Source: Melanocharis versteri
Lineage: Eukaryota > Chordata > Aves > Passeriformes > Melanocharitidae
Direction: 5' to 3'
Assembly: GCA_013397845.1 (NCBI GenBank)
Contig: VZTG01006780.1
Span: 1,003,693-1,067,692, forward strand
Length of the DNA stretch: 64,000 nt
The notes beneath the pieces were generated by a model. That model had not been told where the DNA came from. It was given only the letters and a program-made list of their open reading frames with translations, and did no database searches. Shown here piece after piece: positions 48,991 through 63,500 of the stretch (the stretch's first letter is position 1; every line of letters starts with the position of its first letter). The position numbers and the translations under genes were made by a program.

Positions 48991-51900
48991 CATCAGTAAG
49001 AAGGGATTTTCACAACCTGGTTTTGCACTTTAATGTGTACAAATGTTGAATGCAAATGAAAATACATCCAACACTTTATTAATATTGTGTATGGATAAGG
49101 AGGCAAAAGCATATTGTGTCTTAAGTCTCTGCATCTAAAATTTATGGTTATTTTTCACAACACTATTTTATGATAAACTTTCTGTATTCTTACTAGAATA
49201 GACTACTTCTGCATTCATACAACTGAAATTGTGATTGAGACTAAGGAATTAACTGCATGGCAGTGAAATATTCAGATGGCTTAAATTTTGAGAGAAAATG
49301 GTGAAGTTTATTAGGTTCAATAAAAGTGAATCTGCTTCATTCAAAGCTAGTAGTTAACTTTATTGTTTCAGAATATTTTGTGAAGGACAGGCTTATGATG
49401 GTTTTTAAATCATGTTTTTTAAAAAATGTTAATTTAAGTTGAATGTTTACATTCTAGGTGAAAGTCAGTATCTATCTTTTGAAGTCCAATCTGATGATTG
49501 AACCAGTTGATTATGATGGTGCTATAATTAATTTTTTATTGCTAACTCAGTTTCAAATGTAGTGATTCCATCTAATGTCGGTGGCGTCTACCAGAATTCC
49601 TCTGTCTTTTCTTTTGCCTGTAAAAGTTGCTCAAAACAAAGTACATGTAGTCAGAGGAACAGAATTGGCTTTTTTTGGATGGATTGTTAAGATAGCTTTT
49701 ATATGTTAATTTTAGTGCTTTTGTTCACACTGGTGTTTGAGGAGGACTTTTAATGAAAAATTAATTTTGCCAAATGTTGTTATTTTCTTCTGCCTTTGTT
49801 AGTTTTTCTGGTAAAACAATACAGGGAAATCAGAAGCACTGAATTCTGAATCCAGGAGTTCCTGATGTGCTCTTGTTCTCTGCTGTTTGAGCTTCAGAGT
49901 GAGTTTAGGTTAATCTAGTAAATTACATTCACTCTGAGGGGCCATATGTTCAAGGCAGTATTGAGTATGACTGTGTTTGACCTGATCTGAATATTTCCCA
50001 AAAATTGGAAATGGACATTGTCCATTGAACTGACCAAAGTGGTTCTTTAATCATCATCTCCTCATTTTGAGAAACAGCAGTTTATAGCACTTCCTTTTAT
50101 TTTATGTGATCAGTTCTGAAAATTCAGTCCTATAATGAAATGGGCTGTCACCTGACAAAGTGTAATATTAATATATCTTATGTACCGCTTATTACTAGGT
50201 AATTACTTGAACATAGACAGAAAGCTGTGCAAAGAACTAGCATGAGATCTGTTTTTGGTTTTAATCCTCTTGGTTATTTAATGTTTTCAGTTTATTAATC
50301 AAGTAAATACAAAAAAAGTTATGCTTGGCAACTGAAGGTGATTACTGGTGGAAATATCATGAATTTAATAATATGAATTATGATCTAGAAGATTAGTACT
50401 GTCACCAGAGTGATATGAATTTTGTCTAACGGAGTGTCAAATGTTTGCGTAATTCCATAACCGACTGAAACTACTTTGATGTTTTCATTTCATTCTCCAC
50501 CTGCTTGATAATTTTTCTGTGAAATCTAATATGGGTTATGGAGGAAACCTGTGGCTAAATTTTGCCTCTAAAAATGACAGTAGAAACTAGATGTAAATTG
50601 GACGGGCGACCTAATTTGAATATATAAAGAACTTGCCTTTTCCCAATTTATTCTGCCATATGATGATCGTCTTTAAATTCAGCTGAAAATTTACAAGAAA
50701 AGTCAACTGCTTATCTGCTACTGTTGTTTTTTTAACCTTTCTCCAACTTCCCCCTAGTTTCCCTTTCTAATTTCTGCTAATGGTTGTTTAGTGTATATGC
50801 TTTTTGGTTCCACTTACATCCCTCTAGGGATGTTCACTTCTCTCTAAGGTATGGGATGAAGTTTAAAAAAGACCAAAGAAATTAAGATTGGTTGCAGTGA
50901 TATTTAGTGGCTATTATGTGCCTAATCTCTTGATGTTTCTTGACAGAAAAGAATCTAAAATCTTCACATGATGAAAGTCAACAAATTGTTGTTACATGAT
51001 AAATAATCTGTGCAAAAATTTGACAAGATGCCAAGATTCAGTAGTGAGGGATTCTGACAAGAACACAATCATTTTGAGTCAGGAAGGACTGCTATGTACC
51101 TTCAATACATATTGCATACCAAAGTGGCTAAATGGGTTTTGAAATTATTTTGTGATGTCATGTTATTAAATTGTTCTCAGTGAAAAATGTAACTAAATGT
51201 AAAATTTCTGATTTGGAAATAATGAAATCAGAACCATGTCTGCAATTATTTACTTAAAAAGACTTGAATAAGCATCTGGTACCATTTCAAAACTGGCAGA
51301 CTTTATCAGTTTTAAATATTCTGATAGTTCTTCATGCCAGTTAAATGCATGACATAAGAAGATCCTGCCAAAACTCACTGAGTTATTTCTTTTTTAGGCA
51401 TTGACATTCTAAATGTACCTTGATCTCTGCTTCTGCACAGCCCCCATGATCTTGGCTGAGAGTTGTTTTACTCAGGTCTTCTAATTTCATAGTTGTGAAG
51501 GGTTCTAGCACAAGGGCAGGAGGTTCAGATTACTGCAAATGAGCTTGCAGCTTGTTTAGCAATAGTGGTATTGATAGAACTGACTTTGTGTAGCGTTCAC
51601 AGTGCTTGTCTGTCCGTGAAGTCAAATCCCAGGATTAATTCATGTCTTGGGGTTGTGAGTTTCAGATCCTCATTTTCAATGTCTCTTAGCTCAGTGTTTA
51701 AACTGTGAGATGTTAGATTATTCTTTAAGATAGATGTATACTTCACTCCTGTTTGGAATATTATTGATATTCATGAACAGATGCAGGAGTGACTGGCATC
51801 TGCAGAATGAAGAAGTGTGACTAGACCAAATATTTTGCCCAGGTGCCTCTTTACTCTTAGTTCTTCTCCCTGTTTTTGGTGGCTCAATTCAGCATTTAAC

Positions 51901-53335
51901 TTCTCTACTTGTCAATTTGAGTGCGAAGTCAAGGAAATCAACTTAAATCCCCTGTGGTTTAAGTTAAACTATTTGACACGTGGCTGGTATAGGGATGACG
52001 GTGTGGTCACCGTCATTAAAAGTCTCTGCTGGGATGTGTCAAGTAACAGCACTGCTTCCTGCAATCTAATGTTTATATGACCAGTTATCTTGCAGTTTCC
52101 TCCATTAATTGTTCATGCTAGCTTTCTGCTGTATAAAATAGTCACCAGTGTGCAATCTGGAATCTTTTGTTAAATACCTGACTCTCTTTAAAATGGGGAT
52201 TAAGCAAGGAAGCACTCTGGATGGAGGTAGCATCCAATGCCAGTCAAAAGGAAATGACAGGAGCAAACCAGGATCTTAACCCTGCCCTGCTCCGGAGTTC
52301 ATTGGTCTGACACGGGCAGCTCCTACAGCGCATCCATAACTCAAAATCCTCTTTCATCTCGGATAGTCATCCATTCCATTCCACATCAAACTTTGGCACA
52401 GCTTCTGGCTCTTCGGTGTTCTAGGCTGGCCAGGTGAAACCTTGTTCCTCATTCCTGTCCTTACTAAGCCTGTCCTTCACTCCTAACTGCCCTCTGGTCA
52501 GTGGCATTCTGCCAGAGCAGGTTCCACAAGAGCTCACCCCTACACAAAGCAGTTATGTCCTTACAACTAAGGGGAAGCAGACTGTTGTTGTCACCTTTGC
52601 TCTAACAGAAATACATACAGCCTTTGGATAATATGCATTTTGGACACTAATCCCGGAGTTTGATTAAGAGAGGTCTACAGCTGGAGAGTTGATTTGAGTC
52701 ATGAATATAGATAAATGTCTGAAGGAAATCGGGTGTGACTGATGGTCTCTGTCAGTTTGCGAAGCTCTGGAAGGTGTCGGTTAAGAATAATAGGACTAAT
52801 CCATCCACATGGAGGTTTCCTTTTGTCAGTTTAAGTGTGCATAAAAGCTAAGAAGAAAACCGTCTGCTCAAGGATTCATGGTCTCTCTTTATACCTAATG
52901 TTTTATAGTTTTTGTACTTCATTTTTGAATAAATGTGATTTATCTGTTCAATGTACCATAACTGAGAATCTGTTTAACAAAACTATTTGACTGCAGTCTG
53001 ATTTCTTACTTTAAGTATACTTTTGAAAATGGGAAATAGTTTTTAACAGTGCATGATTTTATGAGGAAGGCAAAAGATTACATATAATAGAAATTACTCT
53101 TCTGATGGCCTGTTTGAACTACAATGAACGTTAAAGGATGAAAATGAGGGCCTATAAACTCATCTGCTTTTAAATCTGAGAAAAAAGACCAATATACAAA
53201 TATTACCAATTAAATTTTTCATACTGTAGCATGAAGCAGAGTGTGCTTTTATAGATAACAAAGTGGAAAGTCTTTGTACTGCTTTTATGTGTGTTTGGAG
53301 AGTGCAAATCTAGTTTTCTTTCAAGAGTTGGAGGA

Positions 53336-53364
53336 TTTTTTTTTGTTTTGTTTTGTTTTATTTT
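53336..53364. repeat. (TTTTG)n simple repeat
   Basis: A T9 run is followed by TTTTG units and TTTTA. It is a short intronic low-complexity tract about 175 bp before the fourth coding exon. Confidence 0.85.
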
Positions 53365-53539
53365 CATTCTGTGGTGACTTAATTTCCAAAATCAGATCAC
53401 TTATTTTTTCACTTTCAGATGCCTTCTGTCAGGGGTTATAACAGTGTTGTATTTTAATTGTTAATATTTGTTCCAGTATTGACTTTCCTTTGCTTCTGTA
53501 AATTTTCCTCTTCTTTTTTTATTTAATTTTTAATTTCAG

Positions 53540-53714
53540 CTGAGTTTTCAACATAAGATTGGTATCCTTTACTGCAAAGCAGGCCAAAGCACAGAAGAAG
53601 AAATGTATAACAACGAGATGGCAGGGCCAGCTTTTGAAGAGTTCCTTGATCTACTGGGCCAGAGAGTACGGCTAAAAGGATTCAGTAAATACAGGGCTCA
53701 GCTGGATAATAAAA
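53540..53714 (+). CDS. SIPA1L2: SIPA1L2 fourth coding exon: start of Rap-GAP domain, residues 597-654
   Basis: The exon follows the acceptor TAATTTCAG and encodes LSFQHKIGILYCKAGQSTEE, then EMYNNEMAGPAFEEFLDLLG and QRVRLKGFSKYRAQLDNK. The donor is AAA-A|GTAAGT (phase 1). The GILYCKAGQSTEEEMYNNE block marks the beginning of the Rap-GAP catalytic domain in this family, and GPAFEEFLxLLGxRVxLKGF is its next conserved helix. No stop or frameshift is present. Confidence 0.97.
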
Positions 53715-56700
53715 GTAAGTCATGTTTCAAGCTATGGGAGAAAGGGTAATTATCCAGCTGATCTTCTGTGAATTGTGTTGTATCTTCATGCTCTTTGGAT
53801 TTTGCTTAGTGTGATCATATGGTAAATGAGGAAGATGAAGCATATGCTAAGAGCATGTATCAAACCTTTTCTGAAAGGTCATTTACTTTTTCTGTGGTAT
53901 TAGTAGAACTGAAAATCAAAGCAACTTATTTCATTTGTTTGCGTTTAAATTCATACTACATGAGTAATATTTCCCCAGGTACACTTTAATATCTTGTTCT
54001 TTAAAAGGCAATAAAAATATATGTATTTCAAAATGAGGAGTAATTTTCCTTATTTAAGCCAAACTTCCATGCTTACTTTTACCCAACACACACATTTATG
54101 TTTATATTTGGGGACCAGTCAAGTTTTCTAGTTTCTCACACGTGCACGGTAAGCATGTCATCATTCGTCAGCTGATAATTATTCATCTACCTCAGTGCTG
54201 TGTTAGTACTGCCATTTCCCCAGGTCTTTCAGTTCCCCTAAGTACAATAGTATAAAAATTTAATTGTACAAATGGATCTGGTTTTGTAGCAAAAATAGGA
54301 ACTGAAGTATTGCTGTTAAAAAAAGAGTCAGTGATATGTTATCACACTTCTTTATCAGCACTGTTTTCACTGCCCTTCAATTTAACTTAACTCATTCTTA
54401 GTTTAATGATGTTTTAACAGGATTTTGACAGCTGATCATATGAGCTGTGATCTAAGGATATCTAGTTATTCATCTACTTAATTTTAACATAGTGCCAACC
54501 TGTATAAGCACCACATTTATTTCCAATAATGTTATTGCCTTTTTGCCTAAATCCATGCTTGTTTCACTTTAATAATTCAGGTTTTCTAGAAACTATTGCA
54601 TCCTATGTCAGCACAGAATAATAACAAATCATTTTTCAAATTAATTTATAGAAATACATATTAACGTGCTGTGGATGTCAGAGTTCTGGAACGAATTGAT
54701 AAATAGGGATGAAAAATTGAAAGGAGTAAGGGGTGTTTGGGTTTTCCATTTTTTTCCCCAGTCAGAGCGTGACTGAATGTCACCTGGTCCATTGTACATA
54801 TAAAAATAAATGCTGGTCTGTCAGCAAATTCAGTTTCTGTATTTGTTGTTCTTCAGTATGAACTTGCATTGCTGATCAGCATTGTGTATGTATCAGTCAG
54901 TAACATGATTTTAATGTTTTATAAAGTCTGTGTGCCATTAACTATATTGTCCTGTCATTTTATGTTCTCACAATTTGCAACAGGCAGAATGGAATTAAGA
55001 GTTTAAAAAGATACAGTCTTCAGTATTATATTAAATGTAAAGTACTGACCTAAGTATTACATTTTTGTTGCACTTGTTTTTAAATATAATGATGCAACAA
55101 GCATTACTGTGTGTCATACTTAGGTTTAGATAATACATTGTTCTGACTGCCTGCAGGTTCAGAAGAGTGTAGTAATTTAGTCCCTGGGAGCTGTATTTTT
55201 GGTAGACACAATGTTTCAGTAATAAATCTTGCTTAGTTCTTGTAGGAGTCAAATTTAGTACGTTTTTATACTCTCAAATGCTTGACTAGCTGTGAGGATT
55301 TTCTATAAAAAGTTCTCATTTAATTTTTTTTTTAAATCTGTTTATTTAGTATTTGGATAAGTAATTGGTCCATTTCTTATGTAATAGAGAAAGTAGAATG
55401 TTGACCTGTCTGGAAAATAAGCCCCCACCTCTTGTGTGCTCACTCACCCTCCAGTTTGTGAGTCGAGATTGAGACAGTTCAATGAGTGAAGGGAAGAAAG
55501 GAAAAGAAAAACCACCCCCAAAAAAACTCCCAAACAAACAAAAACTCCAAAACAAACAAAAAAGCCCTCAAACAACAAAAAACCCACAACCCACCACTAC
55601 AGCAATCAGCCAACAATACAACTGATGCAAAGGCAATCACTTGCCACCTCCCACTAGCTGACTGATGCCCAGCCAGTCTCTGAGCAACAGCTACCATGAA
55701 AAAACTCTATGAAGAACATCTTTCCTGCAGAACATAACTTTCTAGGGTATGGGATAGGTTTTTGGCCAATTTGATAGGCTGTCCTGGCTGTCTCCTCCCA
55801 AACTCTTGGCCACCCTAGCACACTTGCTGGGGTAGGGGACATTGGGACGGGCAGAGCAGCGCTGGTGCTGTGTGAGCACTCTTTAGGCACAGCCAACACG
55901 TCGGTGTGTCACCAGCACTGCTTTGATCACACAGAGAAAACACAGCACCATATGGGCTGCTATGAAGAATTTTAGCTGCATCCAAGCCACACCCTGTGCA
56001 AATGTCAAGAACATATGGAATATATTAACTGTGAACTCTTTTCTGCCCTTCTTTAGTGCAGTTTTAGTGGCATGCGGTTCCATACTCCAAGATAAAGAAA
56101 TAAGAAAATTAAATGAAACTTTACCAATTCACTACTATATAATTTGTTTAGTATATGTTTTAAAACATATCAATCTACTAGAAATGAGGAAAAAAGTATT
56201 ATTATTGGAACATATTTTCTCTTTCTATCTCTTCAAAACTGTCTTTCTAAAATGCCGCTGAAAAGTTATAATGGAATTAGATTTTCAGCTAAGATTTTGA
56301 AATAGAAGAGTGCAATAAGGTTTCCTTTTTTTAGCAACATTTAAGTAACAAACTTCAGTGGAAATTATGCTTTCTATTTCTTATGCAAGTGTAATCTGTG
56401 TTACATAGATATTAATAAATGAAGTTAATTTAATTATCGTGCAGACATAACTGATGCACCCAGCTGTTATATGAATGTGCTCCTAATTGTATACACAAAA
56501 ATATTTTTAAATCTAGGGGTGCAGATAAAAAAGTGCATATTTATGTACTTTTATATACTTTTAACTGGAGAACTAGCATGGCCAATTGATTTCTTTTTGG
56601 AATATAGCTACTATTTAAAACAAAACCCCAGAATCTTCAACAATGTGTTAGAGTGTACTGAATAATGTTTATTTTTGTAGATAACATAAAATTATGTTAA

Positions 56701-57439
56701 AAAATAAGTGAACATGGAAAAAGAGAAGAAAAATTGGTAGTTGTCTTGACTCAATAGGGTGTTTAACAGAATTAAACCTTAAACTTTTAAAAAGTTCGTT
56801 GTACTTACTTAAATAGTCTGTACAAATTGAAGAAAAGGAATAAAAAGGATTAACATATGACTACAGTTTAAAACTCATTTACTGTGAACATCACAAAATG
56901 ATAACTATTAATAAACTTTCTAAATAAAAGAAATAAAATATTAATTTTATCACTTATGAAATATATTTTAATAATTTTCAAATATATGTATTATGCACAT
57001 GGTTTATGTTTTAAAAATGTCTGATCTGCAACATGTGTTTTAATGTTAGATTTGAAATAGCCAGTTCATTTTTGGTAAAGTATGGGTTAGTCAATTGTCC
57101 TTATTAATGCATAAATGGTGAAAATACCTATTTTATAAAACTACACTCAAGTAGCTAAGTGTTTGGGTTTTTTCATTAGATGCCAATATATTCAAAATTA
57201 GTTTATTTAACTCTCAGAGACAGCAAACTCTTTGGGGTTTTTTCTGTCGCACCCCTCTTTGTCATAATACAAAACTAAAGAGTAAATTTTCTAGCTGATG
57301 GAAACTGGTTTTGTTCAATTGAAAAAAAGATATAAATTGCTTAAATACATTTAAATCATAGCATGCAAAGAGCAGTGTCCTAAAAAGTCATATGAATGTT
57401 CTAATTTACTGACCTTCTTGCGATTAAATTAATTTTCAG
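53715..57439 (+). other. SIPA1L2: SIPA1L2 intron (phase 1), 3.7 kb
   Basis: The intron is bounded by GTAAGT and AATTAATTTTCAG. It contains an inverted ERV LTR remnant at 55415-56005. The rest is AT-rich unique sequence, especially 56880-57060, without an exon. Confidence 0.9.
55415..56005 (-). mobile_element. Inverted, decayed avian ERV LTR (solo remnant)
   Basis: Read on the + strand, the order matches the reverse complement of a widespread bird ERV LTR. GTGAGTCGAGATTGAGACAG (55457-55476) comes first, then an A/C-rich tract (55500-55600) that corresponds to the LTR's T-rich stretch. Next are TATGGGATAGGTTTTTGGCC, GGCTGTCCTGGCTGTCTCC and TCCCAAACTCTTGGCCACCC. Last come GTGAGCACTCTTT and GGGCTGCTATGAAGAATTTT, the equivalent of the CTACTATGAAGAAAATTAAC block near the LTR start. 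No internal retroviral genes are attached, so it is a solo LTR, truncated at both ends. Family assignment is from memory of LTR appearance. Confidence 0.72.
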
Positions 57440-57543
57440 CTGATTCAACAGGAACTCATTCCCTCTATACTACCTATAAAGATTATGAATTAATGTTTCA
57501 TGTATCAACAATGCTTCCATACATGCCCAGTAACAGGCAACAG
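57440..57543 (+). CDS. SIPA1L2: SIPA1L2 fifth coding exon: Rap-GAP domain, residues 655-689
   Basis: The exon completes a split threonine codon and encodes TDSTGTHSLYTTYKDYELMF followed by HVSTMLPYMPSNRQQ. The donor is CAG|GTATGT (phase 0). TGTHSLYTTYKDYExMFHVSTxLP is a hallmark of the SIPA1/Rap-GAP catalytic domain, just ahead of the catalytic helix encoded in the next exon. Confidence 0.97.
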
Positions 57544-60500
57544 GTATGTTTTTTTAGCTTTTCATTGTAATTTCACATTATAATTGTTTGACATTGAGTT
57601 TTGGGGTTTTTTAATAGTATTGGTTGAAAACTGAATTGTTTTAAAAAGGTATGACTCAATTTTTTTTTTTTCTTGAGATATTGTAAGACATCAGAAATCT
57701 TGTAGGATTTTTATTCTATATAATTCAGGAACTTATCCCATGTACCCTCTTTCATTATATTGTTAAAAGGCTGTATTACCTCTGGTGAATGAGTTATTTT
57801 CAGTTTGGACTGAATTCACATCTTATGTATGTTTTAAACATTGGATGGAATGAATCTTGAATATAGTCTTATGGTTAAAATATGCATGTAATAAGATATT
57901 TAAAACTATTCCACTTAATCCTTGCATTAATGTTTATTAATGTATGAGCTTAGTAATAGCTTTTAAGTGTATCCTGCAAGGTGTCTGTAAAAACAGAAAA
58001 CTGCAGTGTATATTTCTTATTTCTAGAAGATTCCCTTTGCTTATATAATAATTCAGAACGTCTTCAAAGCATTAAGGATGGCTAAAAACCAGCACAGCAT
58101 CCAAAGTGTGCGGTGCACCAGTAAGGTTACTCTGTCTTGCCTGTCTAAGATATTTCTTGTGACTTAATTAAAACATACAAGCACATTTGGTATAATATAT
58201 CAGTATTAATGCTTAAAAGAAAAGCAGTAGAATTGCTCATAGATCAGACTGATGGTAGTTTGTAACTTTCTGTGCTACTACTCTGTGTTCTTCCGGGTAT
58301 GCAGAAGTAAGTGTTGACTTAGTTAGTTTTGGAATATTCTCGCCGTGCCATGCAAGTTGCAATAATGTCAGCCATTGTGGAAGGCTGTCATGAAATAAGG
58401 ATGCTATCTCACTTTGGTTTTGAACAGCACACAAAAGGTGCTTACTGATTGATTGTTGAACCATATGGGAGTTGTAGCTTTCATGTCAAGAGATCTTGTG
58501 TGAGGAAAAAGAGATGTGTCAAGGCAGCAAGAAAAAGATAAAAGAAAAGTACTGAAATTCTTCAGAAGGGATAAATAAAAATAACAATGGAAGAAAGTAT
58601 ATCATGTATTAGTGTGTTTTAAATAACTAGTGCATAGAGCTCTGAACAGTTTGAAAAGCTGTTTCAGGTGAACAGTTAAGACTCACTTAGGATTTAGATG
58701 TGGTTTAAAGACACTAAATTAGGAATCAAAAGACGAACTTTTCGCCATATGAATAATACAAAGTTTAGGTGACTCACTTCTTAAAATGTGTGGCTTTCAG
58801 GAGACAGAATGTTCAGCTACATCAGACACTCAACTGTGACATAGCTAGTAATCAGAGGATTGGATCTTCATCACTGGTTTCGGATTGTTCTGCTTCTCTA
58901 AACTTTCAGTTGCATCTTATTACAAAACAGGATTAATTTAGTAAATGCAGTAGGAGTTGTTCTGTCTGTAATCAGTCTATCAATCTTTGACTGGTTCTCC
59001 TATGTAAATAGGGAAAACTGTACCCTATTAAGAAGATATAATACACTGAATGAGCTTGCCTTAAAAGAATGAAATTAATATATTCATAGCAAATCACAGG
59101 CACTGACAGTAAATATGGCCTTACTTGGAGTTTATTACTTTTGTTGTTGTCTTTTGTGAATTTTCCTTGTTTGTGAGAACGGGATATCCTCTTACCATGA
59201 TCAACTAATTTTCATAGTTTTTTGCTCTTTGTCAGCTTCACTGCTGTGTTGCTCAGCCACCCCCTATTACTGTCCTTTCGCTTCTTCCTGTGCCTTCCTT
59301 TCATTCTTATCACGTCCTTATGTGTCTTTCTTTATAGTCAGGTGCTGATTCCTGTGTACAGCAAAATCTTTCGATTTTAACTCCCTGGTTTTCCCTAGCA
59401 ACAAGCACTCCTTTCCACAGTGTTTTAGTAAGCTCTCATCATTGTCCCTTTAACAGGTTCAATATTTAGCAGAAGCACTATGTTGTTATTCATGGCTTTC
59501 TTGGGATCAAAATAATGTGGCAGTTTTCCAAGTCCAAGCAGTATGCCTATCTGAAGACCCACCACATTATTTTTCAGGTGATGAGATCTATCAGTGTTTG
59601 CACAGCATGTACACTGTCTTAATGAAATGTGACAAGTGCACCCAAATTACCAGAATTTAGCCAGCCTTAATGTGCAAAACAGATCTATAATAACTGTTTA
59701 TTTTTTTTTTTTCTCCTACTGTTTAGTTCCAAAATACATAATGAAGTCTCTTCAGGGTTTGGCTCACTGCATACCCAAGTAAGGGGAAGTTAGAGACCAC
59801 GGTAATTTTCCTTTTAGGTCATGTTAGGAATGAAACCCCCCATTCAATAGTTATTTTCTGCTAGCATATTATGTATGTACTGGCTGAGGTTGTTGCATCC
59901 TTTCCCTATGTCCCTTGTTTGGTAATGACTGGGCAAGGTATTCAGTCACTCCTCATAATCTAGGATGGTGACCTTCAGTGAGCAAGCACTGAGCATTGCT
60001 TGTGTTCCAAATACCTGTGAGCCAAAAATAGGCCGCACCAGAACTGTTTGTTGCTTCTTCCAGGATATAACTACGCCCTGCTTGGTCCCTGATCAGGACA
60101 TCCCTCTAGTTTTAGAACCAGCAAGAGATCCAAAGAGCAAGGTAATTTTTATTTTGGCTGCAACATAGGCTGGGACCTTTCAAGTCAGCTGCTCCTTCCC
60201 TAGGACAGAGAAGACTACCAGCCCTGGTGTGGCCAGTTCCTTTTCCTTTACTGGCCTTTTCTTCAAAGCAGTCCAAGGCTTTCCCCTTTAAACTTTACCT
60301 TTGCAATGTCCCTTTCCAAATCATTCCCTTGCAAGTTCCCCATTCACACATTTGCAGTCTGCTTGTGTACACGTGGTCAGACCCGATTAATCCAAATCAG
60401 TTCAAATAATCAGTTTTCACCTGGTTTTACGAAAACTTTGAAACAGATATGCAATAATGAAATGAGCTTGTTGCATTTAAACTGCTGTTGGAAGAGTTGG

Positions 60501-63500
60501 GTAACAAGAATTATGGTTATACCAAACTCAGTTTGATCAGATCTGTTGAAAGAGCTTTTGCCATTCATTTCTGGTTTTGGTACTGGCTAAGAAAACAAGG
60601 TAAAAATAAAGCTTTTGAAACTACTTATTTTAGAAATGTACTAAAATAAGTTTGGATTTTTTCTTATTTGACCCTTAACATTTCATCATTTAATTGAATG
60701 AAGAGTATATTTCACTGCTATTTCAACAAGAATTCCTTGTTGTTTTGCAGTTGGACAAAGCAATTAATCCTACAGAAGTGGGTAGATTTTTAAGGCCAAG
60801 CACAAGCTGTAAATATGCTAAGTTTCGAGACAGTTTTTTCCTTCAGGGATGCATATCTGAAAATCAAGAATTGAGTCACTAAAATCTGAGAATTAATATA
60901 ATAAATATAATTTAGTGCAATTAATTTTAATCTAATGGATTCTGCTTTTCTAACATACTTTCCTTACTGGACTCCCCTTTGTGTATCTTGTACTCTTGTG
61001 TAACACTTCACTGATTTTGTTTTGGCTGCCTATCGTACTTGATTAGGTTTATTTTCAAATTCTAACATGACAATGATGCCTCCTCGCTGTAAGTAATTCT
61101 CTGTAATCTCTGCACCCAGTTGAGAGTTCCTATTGTGCTTGGCATTGGCATGAGACTCTTTAGAGTATGTTAGAAAGGCAGATTAAAAAAAATAATTGTA
61201 CAACATCCAAAAACCCCAAACCTGAGCAGACCTCAAAATGGGAGAGGAAGGGGAAACTGAGAACCTGAAAAAAACCCAAACAAACTAGGAGGTAAAAGTT
61301 GGGAGGAAAATCTAGATTATAGAATGGAAACTAGAAAAGGATTTCTTATTGATCATTTTCCTTAGTTCCGGTTTCCTTCAATTCCTTTTTCATTTTCAGT
61401 CTGCTATCCTTATCTCACATTTCCCAGAGAAGTATGTGTTCCCTCCTTCTTCTCCATTCAATACTTTATTCTTTTCCTGTTCCTTTTTCCTATCCAGAGC
61501 ACTTCTTTCCATGTTCCAGATCACCTCAGTTTAATTCTCCCCCCTTTAGAAGTTCTTTGCATTATGATTCTCTGTGCACAGCCACGCCTATGCTTTGCCT
61601 TTGCGTTGTGTTGAAGTTGACTGACCACTTATGCATGACAACTATTTATAAGTGTTACACTGGTTTTATTTTAAATTGTTGAAGAAGTCACTAAGATCTC
61701 TACAGTCTTGGTAAGGTTCTTAAAAATAATGATCTGTCTTCCTATTTCTATTTTTGTGCCTTGTAGAGGTTTCCGCTCTTGAAAAATGTCCTAGGGATAG
61801 GATATGGGAACTGCCATACTTTTGAAAAGTCGTTTGCTAGTAAAATTTCAAACACTTCTACAACTTACTTCCAATTAGGTGAATGCTATTCTTGCTGAAG
61901 CTATGTATGATGGCAAGCAGAACCTCCTAAAGGGGTCTACAAAAGCAGAAAATATTCTTGAAAGCAGGGATTGTCTTGAGAAATAAATATACCTTTAAAG
62001 AGTATTGCATTCTCATTTTTATAATCTGCTCTGTGGAAATGTATAGGCATGAGGCACTGTAGCAAGAAAGAGTAATTGGGCACTTAGTGGTATAACAAGG
62101 GCAGAAATTAATCACCTTGTACCTCTTAATTGGAAGGTTGCTTATAAATTTAACTGGGTTGTAAATTCCAACCTGTGAGATAGTAAAAATTTCTAAACAT
62201 TAACTTGTGCTGCCCTGCTATGATCTAATTGTATGAAATTAGATGGGCAAATTAAAGTATACCTGACACACTTAGTTCTGTGATCAGTTCCTCGTAGTGT
62301 ACTTCTGTATGCAACGGGTTGTGTATCTTAAATGGCTCAAATAACCAGTTATTTTCATTTTGGTCTTAAAAACTTGAAAACTTGACTGAGCCACACGACT
62401 TACCAAATACTGTTTTCTGTTCCTATGTCTGTTGTAAAGTTTCGTAAGAAGTCTTATTTCTTCATCTGTATTTGGGATTTTGATAATTTTTAAAATAATA
62501 TGGATATACGGAGGGCTTTAAAACTGTGGCTTTGGCCCCTCTGACTACCTTCAGAATATCATCCTTTATGTTATTTTAAGGGCTATAATGAAACATACTT
62601 AGGGGTTCTAGGCTTTAGCATGTGCAACTTTGCTTTTTATTGCTGGTATCTGAAATACTAACTTTTAGTGGAACTGGAAAAATGCCACAGAATACTCCTA
62701 TTAGAAAGGTTCTGTTCCATGAAATCACCTTGATAGAGAATTTTTTACTTGCTCTGTCGTAAAGTTTTCAAACAAATTTATTCTTATATCCTTTTTAGTT
62801 ACACATGAGCTAAGGTACAGCTTTATATGTCTGTGTGCTATTAGTTGACAGGTCTTTGGCAGATTTTGAGTAAATATTTTAAATGTAGCACCTGGTAGAC
62901 TGCTTTTTTTGTCTGTTAATATACAAAATTTGAAAGTTACAATATTCTTCCATGAGGAAGGTGAGCATCATTTTACTGTGTTATTTTGTTGGGTTTTTTG
63001 GGGAGAAAGAGCAGTAGTCCCTTATTGCTGGATATGTTTTGTAATTTTTGCTAAATTTTAGCCGATAACAATGATTTAGTACTTTAAATTAGTCCTTAGA
63101 TATATTTTGATGATAAAAGCTACAAGAGTAAGTTTTTAATTAAAGAGTTCCTAATGGCTGTTGTTCCTCTGGCTCTGTTCCTCAAGTATGCAGTTGTTAA
63201 CATTTCTAATGGATGTTCATGGTAGTATTTTTTTTTAAATATGATCATAATATTAAGGACAATATTTAATAGTATTGCAACATGGAAAAGAAAGTTTTAT
63301 TGAGACATAGAAGCAATATTATATTTTTAATGTAAGGACATATTACACTGCAAAGAGAGAACTGATGTACAGTTTTCTGGATAGTGAGAAAAGTCAAGTG
63401 ATGCAACACTTTTTATTACTGAAGTGATGCATTAGTAAGAATAAGAGAAATACCTTTTCCTCATAGAATAAAATAGAAATTAGCAGAAACTGTGGAGAAC

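Larger units (their letters stand above)
48680..53539 (+). other. SIPA1L2: SIPA1L2 intron (phase 0), 4.9 kb
   Basis: The intron runs from GTACGT to TTTTTAATTTCAG. It contains a 33-bp tandem duplication with two AP-1 consensus sites (48925-48990) and a TTTTG repeat (53336-53364). A less AT-rich segment at about 51770-52870, including CCCTGCCCTGCTCCGGAG, may be an old transposon, but I could not assign it to a family. Confidence 0.9.

Noticed and set aside
51770..52870. Possible transposon or exon in the intron before the fourth coding exon
   Set aside because: It is less AT-rich than its surroundings, but I could match no family landmarks, terminal repeats or in-phase splice sites.
59965..60409. 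Open frames in the last full intron as extra SIPA1L2 exons
   Set aside because: The known protein runs directly from the fifth to the sixth coding exon with matching phase. The translations here resemble nothing in the family.
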